Shown here piece by piece: positions 21,278 to 33,715 of a DNA stretch of 64,000 nucleotides. The position numbers and the translations under genes were made by a program. Below the pieces are notes generated by a model. The model was not told the DNA's origin. It worked only from the letters and a program-made list of their open reading frames with translations, and ran no database searches. How positions within the stretch are numbered: position 1 is the stretch's first letter; each line of letters begins with the position of its first letter. The DNA comes from Bicyclus anynana (Eukaryota > Arthropoda > Insecta > Lepidoptera > Nymphalidae): NCBI RefSeq assembly GCF_947172395.1, contig NC_069083.1:11750501-11814500 (forward strand), in the 5' to 3' direction.

Positions 21278-22600
21278 ATTGTGTACAGATACATTGTTTG
21301 TATAAATCAAAACTATTTATAGTTGTGAGTGTGTAACAGCATATTGAAAATGACACAATACTGTATTATTCTTAAGCATGTTTGTATGGATGAGCGATTT
21401 TTTTTAATTTTAAAATAGTGCGATTTTTTGTAAGAACTACAATGACAAGTTTAATTGTATATTTTAGATATTAATATTTTTTAATTTGCATAATGTACAT
21501 TCCAATAATATTTATTTTTTACATTTTAATTGAGACAGGTAGGTATTTTAAGTGACGTAATTTATTTTGCCAAAATTTTTATTTTTCACAATTAATCATA
21601 ACGATTTAGTGCTAATGCCACAAAAAATGTCAATACAGTTCTTAGTTAACTCCAAACTTGCTGAACAAAAAGAAAAAAAAATATTTTTAGTATTTTTTTT
21701 TCTTTTATTGATTTTAAACTATTGAGCATTGTAATATCCTAATTTTAATTATAAAATATATGTTATAAACAATTTTATAATTATTATCCTTATAATTTTA
21801 AATTCCAACTAACTTTAAACCTTGATTCACAAAATTCGAAATTCACAAAAAAATACCTATGCAGCTTGCGGGCATTCTCACTATTTCTAATTAGTTAAAT
21901 TTATAAACTACCAAACTTAAATTCATGCAACATTAAAAGTACCCACTGGTATAAATAAATTACTGTTTTAATGTTTTAGTTTAGGTTAATCCGCAGTATA
22001 AATTAAATTCCATATTTAGTTACGTATTTGTAATATCGGCACGGAAACATTATGGTACAATGACTGGAAACTGAACAACAGTATAATAAATATTGCATGT
22101 AAGTGTTGCATGAACCAGAACATACAATTTTGCTATTTTATCGTGATGGATATACAAATTGAATATTGACAAATTTAATTAGGTATAGATTTATGTTTAA
22201 TTTTAATTTACAGATTTATTTACTGCTTAAAAGTAATCGAAACAGCTAAAAATATAGAAATTTGTTGATCTTCTACAAGCCACAGGTACATATATATTAC
22301 ATATCTATTTTATCAAAGTACTTTACAAAGAAGAACTTCAGCTTTAGATATCAGCTTTCAGAGGCGACATCCTGATCTTATACTAGAGTTTCGCTAATGA
22401 AAGTAGAGACTGAAATCACCCGCCAAATTTAAAAAATCATTTAAACAAATTTAAAAAAAAAACATGCGTTTTCATAATTTGTTCATAAGATTTCAGTCTC
22501 TACTTTCATTAGCCAAACTCTGAGAAAGCATATTTGTTACATAAGTCTAAAACAAATTAAACACCTGTCTAGAACAACCCATTAATAAAAAAAAAAATAC
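21278..22600 (+). other. 3' UTR and immediate 3' flank of the DIP-like gene
   Basis: Very AT-rich DNA follows the stop codon with no further coding signal. Canonical AATAAA hexamers occur at 21954-21959, 22085-22090 and 22584-22589; any of these could set the transcript end, and I cannot choose between them. A TIR-type inverted repeat sits at 22386-22520, which favours one of the first two if the mature 3' UTR is repeat-free. Confidence 0.4.
22386..22520. mobile_element. Small TIR element (MITE-like)
   Basis: GCTAATGAAAGTAGAGACTG AAAT at 22393-22416 is perfectly inverted at 22490-22513; the match extends outward (GAGTTT) to give arms of about 31 bp with one mismatch around a 73 bp AT-rich interior. 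Confidence 0.8.
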
Positions 22601-24950
22601 CCAACATTACTGAGAACAACAAACAACATTTTTCCAAATAGGTAAAAATCAACCGATATGAACTTACTAAGCGATTGAACATAAAAGTCGAATTACTTTG
22701 GGAACCAAGTTAAATTCAGATGTTAAACAATATTACGTGTGAATTGTAGCAGACAAATAACTTCAAAGTTACGAATTACTTGAAAGCTTTTTGCTTTTTT
22801 ATTTAAAAGTGGCCTATTTAGCTTTAATATTATTACATTATCATTATCAAACATTTTTTAAGTAAAAAATGAGGATATAATTATTATTTTTTCCGTTAAA
22901 TTCAGTCTTTTTCATTCAGGCCTCAGACAGCGCGTAACGTGATAATAATTAGAATTAACTTGTATATAGATTTTAATGTAAGTCGGAATAGTTAATGACA
23001 TGATTGTAATCGAATTAATTTTACATTTACTTCCTACATTTCATAGTAATGTAACAGAGATTGTTTTTATTAATAAATATGAAAACATATTTATATCTAA
23101 GGATAAAGGTAAACAAAGTTTTATAGGGATAGAAGAATAAAACATAATGTGTTTTTAAATTCGCAGAAAATATAACTGTTACAAGCTACGCGGTTTTATA
23201 TCTTTTACTCTTAAGCTGGTTTTTACTTCATTTTAAGAAATTCGATTATAATATAATCGAGATCGATTTCGAGATTATTAAGACAAATTTATTTTTTGTC
23301 TAATAATTAAAATTGCTAAGAACACAGTTATGTAAAAGATATATATAGTCTTAAACTTATTTATAGTAAATAATAATATAGATAAATATATCAAATTTAT
23401 ATTGGAAAATTATAATTAAGACAATTAAATATTTGTAAATAATATGCAGTATTATTATTTTATTAGGTGCTCATCTCTTGAACATTTATACGTACTGATT
23501 ATAATATAAAAATATATGTTCATTTTCGGATCTTGTGATTTTCAAATGCAACTTTAAATTATCTTTTAAAAATTAAATTAAAATAATTATTTATGTATTG
23601 GATAGAAGCAGTCGTTACTATGCGGAAATTCGTCATGAATAGATAATAATTTATTTATTTTGCTATCATCCGCAAAAATCCGACGAACCCATGCGACAAC
23701 GTCACCCAGGTCCGACAAAACACTCTCTACAAATTGCAAAGACGCACGTTGCACGTTGGCGTTGTAGAGCCAACATATTGTCCTGAGGATGCTCCGGTTT
23801 CGGGGTGAAACGTACGTGTAATTAACCATGTAATGGCTAATTACGTGCAGTGGCATACAATACTTTTTCTAAGATCATGATAAAATAAATAAAATAATTA
23901 ACAAAATTTGGTACATGGCCACCTACTTTTAGTAAGTCGGCGTGGCCTCCTGGATGTTGTCTGTTTTAGGGAAGCCTGAATTTATTTAGCCATTGCCATG
24001 AAACTATTTAAAAATTAAAAAAAAAATTGTAGCATGGTTTGTGTGGTAATAAACATTATCATTTGACCTGTCGAAATGACTAGTTTTGTGATATGGTTTG
24101 ATGTTTTGAGGTTATTGAGATTACGAAATAGAAGTAAGAAATAGTAATAATGGATTTTAATTGAAAATTTCAAATAAAACATATAAATGTACATTTACTC
24201 GTAAATGTAGATAGATATACAGTTCCATTTATTTAAACGTATTTAGTGAAATATAATCAAATTAGGACTTTTCTTCTTTTTAAAGTTGCATTGGAAAATG
24301 GTATACCTAAACCTAAATAAATAATAATTGTACTTAGTAAATACTATTTCTTCTGTACAATGTACGTTTATATCCTAATCGTTGAAAAATAAAACCAAAA
24401 AGAGCAAATTATACTAACTAATATTTTTGATTTTTTTTAAATACCTATAACTCCAACAAAAATAATTTATTAAGTAGTTTTACTGACAGACGGAATTAAT
24501 ATTTTACTACTATATGAATGAATATCTCTTTGGATGAATGTTTGGCACGTTACGTTTAACTTAATTTTTGCAACTATGATCCTATTATGGTCAGACTTAC
24601 GCATTTTTTAAAAGCTGAAAGTGTGCCTTCCAATATTTTTTTTGTATTATACTTTAAAGTAATTGGGAAGGAAAATTTCGGGTTTCCAGAAGAATTACAA
24701 TGAATCTGTGTGTGTGTAGTAAATCACATTATTTTGTAATGTTCAAAATTATCTACCTTTTTTTCAACAGATCATTATAGAGATAAACCTGTGTATAGAA
24801 GGGGGTATGGAGCGTAGACTCACCAAGTTGTTCCATATATGCTTTATGCTTGGACGATTGAAGGTCCTATATTCAAAACCTGCTAGATACCTCCTAAAGT
24901 ATGATATGCTTCAGATTTTAGAGAGATAAAAAAAAGGTCTAGACAACAGT
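22600..24950. other. AT-rich flank with one possible LINE-derived patch
   Basis: Mostly featureless AT-rich DNA. The patch 23640-23870 is less AT-rich and includes GAGGATGCTCCGGTTTCGGG and TGAAACGTACGTG, wording that I recall from arthropod LINE 3' regions. I see no exon. Confidence 0.4.
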
Positions 24951-24959
24951 CAACAGTCA

Positions 24960-25128
24960 ATATTCATATATTTCAATAAGGCTTAGTTTTCAAGCACTTT
25001 TGAAACGTCAGGATATAATATTTTAAGATAATGGTGATAATAATTAGTAAACTTAAAATTAAAGTTACGAGGTTTCCAAACGCGCCTTGGTCCGAGAAGA
25101 GCCAAACTCAACCAGGTTTTTCTTTTTA
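24960..25128 (-). mobile_element. SINE-D body fragment
   Basis: GGCTTAGTTTTCAAGCACTT, GATGGTGATAATAATTAGT-type wording, TTACGAGGTTTCCAAACGCG and CCTTGGTCCGAGAAGAGCC match 58245-58430, where a tRNA-like head is attached. Related pieces are at 28195-28280 and 55720-55800. Confidence 0.65.
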
Positions 25129-25465
25129 GGGTTGCGTAGTCCACAAGGAACCCTTATAGTTTCTTTATTATATTAATTGATTATGAAACACGGTTAAAAC
25201 TCACGTGATATTAGGTCGGAGTATGCCCGACTAGTTGCGAACCCATACGGGGCCCTTAGTCATGAGCTGGTTCTCGCATCGCGGCACGATCCAAACTTAT
25301 AGTTTCGTCATGTCCGTCCGTCCGCGGTTTAGCGCAGAGACTACTAGAGAGCTGTAAATTGTCATGATTAAGTAAATTATAAATGTGAACAAAGTCGGAC
25401 AGTAAAATTTTGAAAAATATTTTTATTAGGGTACCTCCCCTACACGTAAAGTGGGGATGAATAAT
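25128..25465. mobile_element. Family K element interrupted by family F
   Basis: TTTAGGGTTGCGTAGTCCAC, AAGGAACCCTTATAGTTT, CGTCATGTCCGTCCGTCCG and AGGGTACCTCCCCTACACGT, in that order. The reverse copy at 37240-37567 shares the same terminus and interior. This lepidopteran repeat is familiar to me as a short DNA-type element; class is inferred. Confidence 0.7.
25163..25296 (-). mobile_element. Family F insertion, 9 bp target duplication
   Basis: A 134 bp insert in the K element, flanked by TTATAGTTT at 25154-25162 and 25297-25305. On minus it starts GTTTGGATCGTGCCGCGGTG, has a B-box-like TGGGTTCGCAACTAG and ends in an A-rich tract (AATTAATATAATAAAG). It behaves as a short retroposed RNA, SINE-like, with unknown parent. 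Confidence 0.8.
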
Positions 25466-26897
25466 ATTAATATTATAATAATCATTAATATTATAATACT
25501 ATAAAATACTTTTCTATAAGCTTGCGTTTAGAGTACAGGCTTTAGGTACTGGACTCTATAGATTAATAGAAAACTTGTTACTCTAAACGATTGATTCGAT
25601 CGTGAAGTACAATATTTTCGTATTAAACTCCAATTAATTACAATTACCGGACGTTATAAAGGATCAATTAGCTCAATTTACGTACGATCGGAAATGCATC
25701 GATTTTCGTCACACGACTCCATAGTAATTTAATTAGTGTATGTAAAATGTTGGCACTATCCATATTAATTTAAGCTTTTGCATCGGCTTCACATATTCGA
25801 TGACGTTTTAAGTAATAAATAAACATAACATTGATATTGAGTTATAGCAAAATTTTGCAGGTATGCAATAAACATTTAAAATTTTCCAACATGTTATGAC
25901 AAACACGTGGAATTATGTACGAAAAGCTATTGTAATACGAATAATGTTTATTTTAACACAGATTAATAAGCGTGTCAAAATTTAATTTATTAATTGAAAT
26001 TGAAGTAGATCAATTTGTCAATACGTTGAATGTTTATTTAATTGGTTTGATTTTGATTGTGTATTGGGTTATAGCGGACATAACCTCGGAAAAAGATCGT
26101 TATCGTATCGTCTTGCCGTCAGCCAGGCATCAACTCGGCTACGGCTAGGCGACGTCGAGCTTACGGCTCGCTGACCGTAAGTTGGCAACGCGATACAAGA
26201 GAGATGTGAGAGTGACAAAGAGATGTGTTCTTAATGCTTAACGCCTGCGATAAATACACTTCAAATAAATATACATATAAATAAAATTAAATGTTTCTGG
26301 GTTAGGTTTCAAAATGACTTTGTTTTCACAAGTGCTTCTAATCAACTGACATTTTGTCTATCTGTCAGTCTTTTTGTTTGTCCGGGCTAATCTTTGGAAT
26401 GATTGAACCATTCTTATTGGGACTTGGACTAAATGTGAGAGGAGGAGATAGGACTTTTTATCCCGACAATATCCATGGTTCCTATGGAATTTTCGAAAAC
26501 CTGAATTTCATGTAGACGAATTCGCGAGCGTCGGGTAGTAAGAAAGAAAGTTATAAATGAATGCATCAGTAAATACTTGAGAAAGTTTCTTCAGTTAAAA
26601 TTGTAAAAACTATTTTAAGGCTCTTTTAAATTAGTTTATCAAGTCAGATCTTAATCGGAACTCGCTTATTCACGGACTAAGTGATTGGACGGAAAATTAG
26701 CTGATCGAAAAAGACGTCAATCACTCTCACCAAAGCCAAATTCAATATTCGAGATTGGAGATAATTATCTGATTATACTCCCCAATAACTTAGTGAAGGT
26801 ATGGAAATACTCAAAGAAAAGGTATTTCAAACAAATTCTGTATTTTATTTTATAAAAGCCTTATAACATAGATAATAAAATCAATATTTTTTTTCTA

Positions 26898-27667
26898 CAT
26901 GATCATGACCGGAACAGACCAATGTTACTTGGTGGCATAAATAAACAAGACTTTGCTACTTTAAAAGCTCTATTAGTGCTAAGTACTGCTAATAACCTGT
27001 GCCTGTGGATCGTTAATATTAATTATAAAGTAGCAAATATCATAATGTATTCATCTATTTTTTTAGAAAGTTACTGATGTTTGCTTCAACATAATTTTCG
27101 CTGCATACTTATAAGGAAAACCCACTATAACAAGCAATAAACCAAACATCAAACCCCTACACGACAAAAGTAAGTATGTAACATATAATATAATCCGAAT
27201 GAATGTAAAGGGGAAAAGTTATCAGTACCATTATTTTTCTCAAGAAGGATCTTTCACTAACGGCCTTAATTTGGGCAATCTAAACATGATCATTGACTGG
27301 AACAGACCAATGTTGCTTGTTGGCGATAAACAAGTCCTTACTACTTTTAAAGCTATATTAGTGATAAGTACTGCTAATGACCTGTGCCTGTGGAACGTTA
27401 AATAGATCAATCATAAAGTAGCAAAATTTTATCTAATTTTGTAGAAGGTCACTAATTTTTGCTTCAACATAGTTTTCGCTGCATACTTACAAGAAAAATC
27501 CCCTATAACAAGCAATAAACCAAACATCAAACCCCTACACGACAAAAGGAAGTATGTAACATACAATATAATCCGAACGAACGTGAAGGGGAAGAGTTAT
27601 CAGTACCATTATTTTTCTCAAGAAGGATCTTTCACTAACGGCCTTAATTTGGGCAATCTAAACATGG
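26898..27667 (+). repeat. Satellite-like tandem repeat, about 380 bp, two units
   Basis: GGAACAGACCAATGTT at 26911 and 27299, GCTTCAACATA at 27083 and 27461, ACCAAACATCAAACCCCTAC at 27140 and 27518, all in one order. Period is 378-388 bp. The second array end, CTAAACATG at 27667, joins unrelated DNA. Open frames inside are fragments of the unit, not genes. Confidence 0.9.
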
Positions 27668-28611
27668 CGCGAGTGATTGATGCGTCTTGTCGTCTCAGAC
27701 TGCGTAACAAGTGTTTTTACGTGACTGTAATCAGAGGCGGATTCGGCTACTTACAAAATTGAATTCGGTGTGAATTTAAACCGAGGGGAATCGGAATGAG
27801 GGCGCTTCACCGGGGAAAATATACTCGAAGTATATTAGGGAGCTATTGATAATGCTTGTCGCAGATGTTTGGGATTCTGTAAATGATTTCTCATTTAACG
27901 TTATATTAAATTAATTATTTGTACCTACAACATATTTTTTATTAAAAATATGAAATGTAAGCTGTCGTGTTTGTAATTAACTTGCGCTTAACTACCATCA
28001 TGCCTGAAGGATAGCATTGATGAGGTCCAAAATGGGATGCGCTTGCCTCATGCCTTGTAGGCATTCCGCTTGACTATATCTATCAGCGGAATTCATAGAC
28101 GTTGCAGGGGCACCCCGAGGGGACCATTCACCCGCTGAGTGTCGAATTATCGTACGCATAGAGTTTAAATTTGAAAGATCAGGATTGTCATAATTTAATT
28201 TAATCTAATGGTGGTAATAATAGTCGAAAACTTAAAATTAAAGTTACGAGGGTTCCAAACGTGCCACAACAAACTCAGCTTAAGACATAAATAGTCACCT
28301 ACACAATTAAAATCATTGTGTTTTTAACGTGCTAATATTTAGTCCTGACACATAAAACTTCAATTTAGGTTCCCCAGGCCGCCAGTGAATTATATAGAAA
28401 CATATTTCAAAGGTTTATGAAATGCAAATTCCGCTGAAACTGGCTGGTACAAACAAAACTATGTACATTAAGGGTCCCCGCTCTATCAAACAGTCATTAA
28501 CTCGAAGTACAACAAACACAGAGGTAATTATTATGTACCTTTATTTATAAGGAAAGCCGCTGTTTGCTATTACAGTAATATAGTGACATTGTGGTCGACT
28601 TTATTATTTTA

Positions 28612-28794
28612 CAAAATAATAAAAAGTTTGTATGGATGATTATTTGAATGTTTGTTATTTAACAAACAAAACAGAGAAAGTTAATATCTAGTATTAACAC
28701 ATAGGCTACTTTTCATCCCGGAAAAATGTATGGTTTTCGCGGTATTTGTGAAAAACTGAATTCCACGCGGACGATTTCGCGGTCGTCCGCTAGT
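28612..28794 (+). mobile_element. Helitron-like element (Lep1-type), 3' complete
   Basis: TATTAACACATAGGCTACTT, CCGGAAAAATGTATGG and AATTCCACGCGGACGATTTC lead to GTCCGCTAGT. The 5' part is rearranged. Confidence 0.75.
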
Positions 28795-29157
28795 TAATAA
28801 AACTATATCCTTTTTTGGGAGTGCAGCTTTAGAATCACAGTCACTAAGCTTCCCGAAATACGCTATTTCAGATCAAACTAGGAGCAAGTACCTGAAAAAC
28901 CTGACAAATATCAGATTTTATAAAAAGAGGAAGATCTAACCGATATAAACATCTTGTGGTATACTGGACTAAGAGAGTCCAATATAACTGTATGCTATTA
29001 AACATTATAGAACTTTAAAATTACAAGGTATATACTATTTTCTGATCTCTAAATACTTGTTTATAAGTCGAGTTAAATTTGACTTTGCACTAACAATAGG
29101 CTTAATAACTTTAGCAAGATATATGAATATTTTTTAATAGTGATGAAACAGAATATC

Positions 29158-29364
29158 CTATCTGCCGTCGAAAATCATAATAATTTCTCTATCAAAGCAA
29201 CACTTCACAGGACTTACATAGAATAAGTAGGTGCGATTACAGTGCTCTGCCCCACAACAACCTGAGGTATAATGCGCCTCACATGTGCAGCAATACTGTT
29301 TAGTAACACAGCAATACTGCCTAGCAATAGAAACAAACACAACATGAGCATAACAAAAAGCTCT
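29158..29364 (-). other. Short Cys-rich open frame, unrecognised
   Basis: An open minus-strand frame of about 68 codons from a TGA near 29365 to the stop at 29158 contains ten cysteines, several as CC pairs (QYCC, QYCCTC, GCCG, KCC). It has no ATG in frame before the first cysteines. An overlapping frame on the same strand, starting ATG at 29435, has a strongly hydrophobic signal-like stretch. This may be chance, or a decayed small secreted Cys-rich peptide gene or exon. No splice or homology evidence supports it. Confidence 0.2.
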
Positions 29365-29700
29365 TCAACTACCAAAATATTACGTAGAACAATTTCAGTA
29401 GGTAATAAATACCGGCACTCAATTATCAGAGACAATAAGTTCAGAACAAAACTCCCTGTATTTGTTATTGGTTATTAAGTTCGCAGCCAATAGGTATCGT
29501 GAAACTTTAAATCGAATTGCATCGAAGAAAACAGCTATTCCCCGAGACAACTAATGAAACACCTGCGCTTCGGCTTGGAAATGAACACCGCTCCACGTAA
29601 TTATCAGCACATAAACACATAAGACGTTATGTGGAACTGCTCACTTCCTTATCGAATGAAACAACTAACTATATAAATATTTCACTCCTTCATATCACGG

Positions 29701-30395
29701 CCTCAGTGGCGCAGTGGTATGCGCAGTGAATTTACAAGACGGATTGAGGTTTCTGAATTGGTCCAGCAGGGTTATTTTGTAACTCGGTGTACCATTCAAG
29801 TAATCAGTCACTACATAGTTTTTTTATCGTATTTTCGTTTTTGTGATGATTTAAAATAGCTATTTCAACGAAATAAGCTTGACTGCACTATTTTACATTG
29901 AGTGCTAATGTTTTTTTGTTTTTACGATCATCTAACACGATTATTTCAACGAAATTACGTAAACCTGCCACTATCTCTACTTTAATAATGTTATTTTATG
30001 GAAAATGACGATAATTGTGTCATTTCATTGAAAACACAATGTTAGATGGTTGTAAAAACGAAAATACGACGAAAAACTAAGTGGTGACTGATTACTTGAA
30101 TGGTACACCGAGTTACATATTAACCCAGCAGGTTTATTATGTAACCACGGCCGGTGCCTACCAACAGCCAGACCAGCAGGTCTGGCTGATGGCATTGGCC
30201 GTGGCTAGTTACCACCCTACCGACAAAGACGTACCGCCAAGTAATTTAGCTTTCCGGTACGATGTCGTGTAGAAAAAAGAGGTGTGGATTTATTCCAACT
30301 CCTAACAAGTTAGCCCCCTTTCATCTTAGATTGCAACATCACTTCCATCAGGTGAGAGATTCAAGGGTTAACTTGTAGAGAATAAAAAAATATAT
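29701..30395 (+). mobile_element. SINE-A split by a nested TIR element
   Basis: The head GGCCTCAGTGGCGCAGTGGT (29701) is followed at 29769 by the TIR insertion; the body resumes at 30127 with CAGGTCTGGCTGATGG, GACAAAGACGTACCGCC, and ends at 30380-30395 with GTTAACTTGTAGAGAATAAA. The bases around the break are duplicated and scrambled (CCAGCAG repeated). Confidence 0.85.
29769..30126. mobile_element. MITE with long TIRs, nested in SINE-A
   Basis: Left end GGGTTATTTTGTAACTCGG and GTGTACCATTCAAGTAATCA are mirrored at the right (TGATTACTTGAATGGTACAC, CCGAGTTACATATTAACCC). Similarity of the arms extends about 80 bp (TATCGTATTTTCGTTTTTG / GTAAAAACGAAAATACGACG). 358 bp, no ORF. The target duplication is unclear, so the superfamily is not assigned. 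Confidence 0.85.
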
Positions 30396-30397
30396 AT

Positions 30398-30697
30398 CAT
30401 CATCATCATTAACAACCTATACATGGCTCACTGTTGAGCACGAGTCTCCTCTGAGGATGAGAGGGGTTAAGCTATTAGTCCACCACGCTGGCCCAATTGG
30501 CAAACTTCACTTAAACGAATTGAAAAAAATCTCAGGTATGCAGATTTCCTCACGGTGTTTTTCGTTCACCGTTTAAGACACGTGATATTTAATTTCTTAA
30601 ATTGACCTCTGCCTGCGATTCGGAGGGCGTAGGTTCGAATCCGTTCCGGGGCACGCGCCTCCAAATTTTCAGTTATGTGCACTTCAAGAAATTAAAT
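30398..30697 (-). mobile_element. SINE-B with inverted 5' part (twin-primed form)
   Basis: 30398-30601 is the SINE-B body on minus. At 30601 it joins the SINE-B head on plus (TTGACCTCTGCC, GGTTCGAATCCGTTCCGGGG, CAGTTATGTGCAC) ending at AAGAAATTAAAT (30697). The two parts overlap at the consensus word AAGAAATTAAAT. Confidence 0.88.
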
Positions 30698-30726
30698 CCT
30701 TTATATACTATTACATGATTACATGA

Positions 30727-30928
30727 CATACTGTTGGTAGTGCTGTGGTTCACAACCGAGAGGTCCTGTGTTCGAGTCCCAGATCGGGTCATTTTAGAAT
30801 GTTTTATAAATTGACTCAGGTCAGGGTTTGGCTGTATGTATGTACCACTCTACTGGCAAAGACGTACCGCCAAGTGATTCAGCGTTCTGGTACGATGCTG
30901 CGTAAAAACCGTCACAGATATGGATAGA
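30727..30928 (+). mobile_element. Chimeric SINE-A fragment with tRNA-like head
   Basis: GTCCTGTGTTCGAGTCCCAG (B-box-like) is followed by a SINE-A core: CAGGGTTTGGCTGTATG, GCAAAGACGTACCGCCAAGT, CTGGTACGATG. Truncated after GTAAAAACC. Confidence 0.6.
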
Positions 30929-31596
30929 AAAAACCTGTACCTGTGGCATACCTTACATTTTATGTATATATTGCCTGTCATATTAAGAGTAGTTTTGGAC
31001 ACTGTTTAATATTAAAATAAATTATAATCTATTTAAATTTTTAAATTTATATTTTATACAATTTAATATTATAACTGTATCGAAGTTCGAGCTTGAGGTA
31101 ACACCGTATGTTATGCACATTGTGCTCGATTATTTTATCAACTCAAGCGTTCCTTGTATCCAATACACGTCGCCGACAAAAATAAAAGGCGTACCTATTG
31201 TGAGAATTTCCCAAGAGTACATTATTCCCTAGCATGAAATGCTCTTTTATTTTTATTTCATTATTTGATTGCTCTTTTTGTTTCATTATTTTCAATTGAA
31301 TTTTATTTGTGTTTTGAATATATTTTATTTTGTAATGCATTCTTGGGATATATTGTACTGATATTTTTTATATCTTGACCTTATTGTTACCTACTCACTA
31401 CCTAGTTTGCACCTTTCAAGAATTGAATGCTATATTGTGATGCATTCAATAACAGTATTAGATTTTTTTGTTCTAAAATTAGAGAAGTTTTCAGTATTGT
31501 TACAAAAAAAAATTTAGATTGACAGATTAGTTATTAGTAAATTATCATCATGTTCGAGGAATATATTATAATAATATTGTACAATGTATTGTACCT

Positions 31597-31770
31597 ACTG
31601 GAAAGCGCAAACTTGGTCGATCCCCCACTATATGGACCGAGGACATCAAGCGGGTTGCAAGGAGTCGCTGGATGCTGTCGGCTCGAGACCGTTATGTTTG
31701 GAAGTCCATGCAAGAGGCCTGTGTCCAGCAGTGAACGTCCATCGACGTTTATGATAATAATGTTAAATAT
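31597..31770 (+). mobile_element. RTE-type LINE, ORF C-terminal fragment
   Basis: The reading GKRKLGRSPTIWTEDIKRVA with RSRWM, DRYVWKSM and EACVQQ is the end of an RTE-clade reverse transcriptase ORF (usual form: GRPPTRWTDDI...WKSL...YVLQWTSIG), followed by an imperfect (ATG/ATA)n tail. 5' truncated and with a stop before the family end; not functional. Confidence 0.8.
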
Positions 31771-32097
31771 TAATAACAAAATTGACAATTCAAATTGAAC
31801 GTGTGAACTAAAGAAAGGTAATTTGCCTAAGTTCATTTTGCCTTTGTATTCCACACACTTGCCTTCTAAACAAAGCTAAGACCTGGGAGCATTTTCAGAA
31901 CTCTTGAACAAAGCACTGCAAAGTTTATAAATGCCACTGTAAGTTTCAACTGAAGCAACGCGAGATAAAACGAAAGTAAACGTTGATACAGGAAACTCGC
32001 ATCTCCGCGATGAATTGGTAATGTTTCGTTCCTGTTTCACTAAATCCGAAACTCTAGTAGATCACATGATGTATGCCAACTTTGTTTTGGGGGTATC

Positions 32098-32277
32098 GTT
32101 AACAACCCTTATTCGGCTCACTGCTGAGCTTGAGTCTCCTCTCAAAATGAGAAGGGTTAGGCCAATATTCCACCACGCTGGCCTAATGCAGATTGGTAGA
32201 CTTCACATACGCAGAGAATTGAGAAAATTTTCTGGTATGCAAGTTTCCTCACGATGTTTTTCCTTCACCGTTTGAGG
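32098..32277 (-). mobile_element. SINE-B, 5' truncated
   Basis: TTCGGCTCACTGCTGAGCTT, GAGAAGGGTTAGGCC and TCACGATGTTTTTCCTTCAC; stops at CCGTTTGAGGG, before the tRNA-like head. Confidence 0.8.
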
Positions 32278-33715
32278 GTAGATATATCGAACATAAAATG
32301 AAGTCAGTGTGAGCTTTTATTACGGATGGAATACTATTAATTATTCATGCATAAAACGATCATTTAAAGCTGAATAGCTAATAGGTAAAGGGACCGGAAT
32401 CAAAACAAAGAGTTCATAGGTTCGATCCCCACCCGCTTTATTATTGTAATATACCTACTCTTTAAATAGTCTTTTCGCTTAATTGGAGAGAATATTTGGT
32501 ATATGTATCTAAAACATACGGCAAATATCGATTCTAGCTAGCACTTCTGTTTTTTTATTCTGTTCTGTTTTAGCAACGATTACATAGGCTTCTTACGGCA
32601 AATACATTATTTTTTTTAACCAATCAAAATCGTTTAATCATCTTAATTGGTTCACGATCATTAATCATAATTTTTTGCCAACTCAAGGGCAGAGGCCTCG
32701 TCTTCCTTAAAAGAGATATTAAACTATTCACTACGTTAGTCCAATCGGTATTGGCGAGTTTAGGTTAATAATGTTAGAGAGAGTTAAAACTAGTTAAATC
32801 TACCTTCCAAACTGGTAGTAGAGTCGCTACAAACTCAGGTTTTTCCATTCCAAGAGTTGTTCTTAATTAAACCCACTTGAATAAAAATAATATGTAGCGA
32901 GATTGGTCGCACCACTTGCACTCTTCAAGTCACTTCATCACAAAAAATTAAGTCTTAGGTATATGGATAGTACCATACAATTTTAAAATAAATTCTTCTA
33001 AATAATATACTTAAACGTATAACTTCAAATGTTAAGAACCAAATATACGTGAATAAAGCAATTATTATGCAGCACGTTTCCAGCTCCACGAAAAGTTATT
33101 TTCCAGCTTATTTCCCATTCCGAGCTTGCCTTAATACCTCCTTCAAATATATAACTTAAAGTTGTTACAGATTTATGAATCGGCATATTACACTCTTCCA
33201 GAGCGAACAAGACCGCTTTAAACTTAAACATTTTGGAAATTATGATTTTTTCTCCAAAATAAGTAAAAGTTCTTTATAACAATCTAATCATTTCATACGA
33301 ATTATGTTTTATTAATAACTAGCGAGTATTCACAAACGCGTTCACTTTGGATTACGCTTTATAACTTTTTCCTTTTGTGGAATTTCGCAAAAGCTGAGAA
33401 TTTACTCGCTATGCATTAAGATCACTGAATCCCAATTCCGTTAATCGATCGAAAAGCTTTTCATAGTAATCATTAAAGCTATAGAGCTTTAAGAACATAA
33501 CTAAAATTTATTATTTACTTACATAAATTAAATATCTAACCCTCTCTTTGCGCGCCTTATGAGTTCCTAAGTAAAAAGATAGTCAGGTCTCGAGAGTAAA
33601 AAACCTTCATAATACGCGCTGTCTCAAGGATTACTGTCTTTTATATGCGTCTCTTGGTCCAACAACATTTTAGAAAACAATTAATTGACTTCAAAAACAT
33701 AAAAACGTCCTTAAT

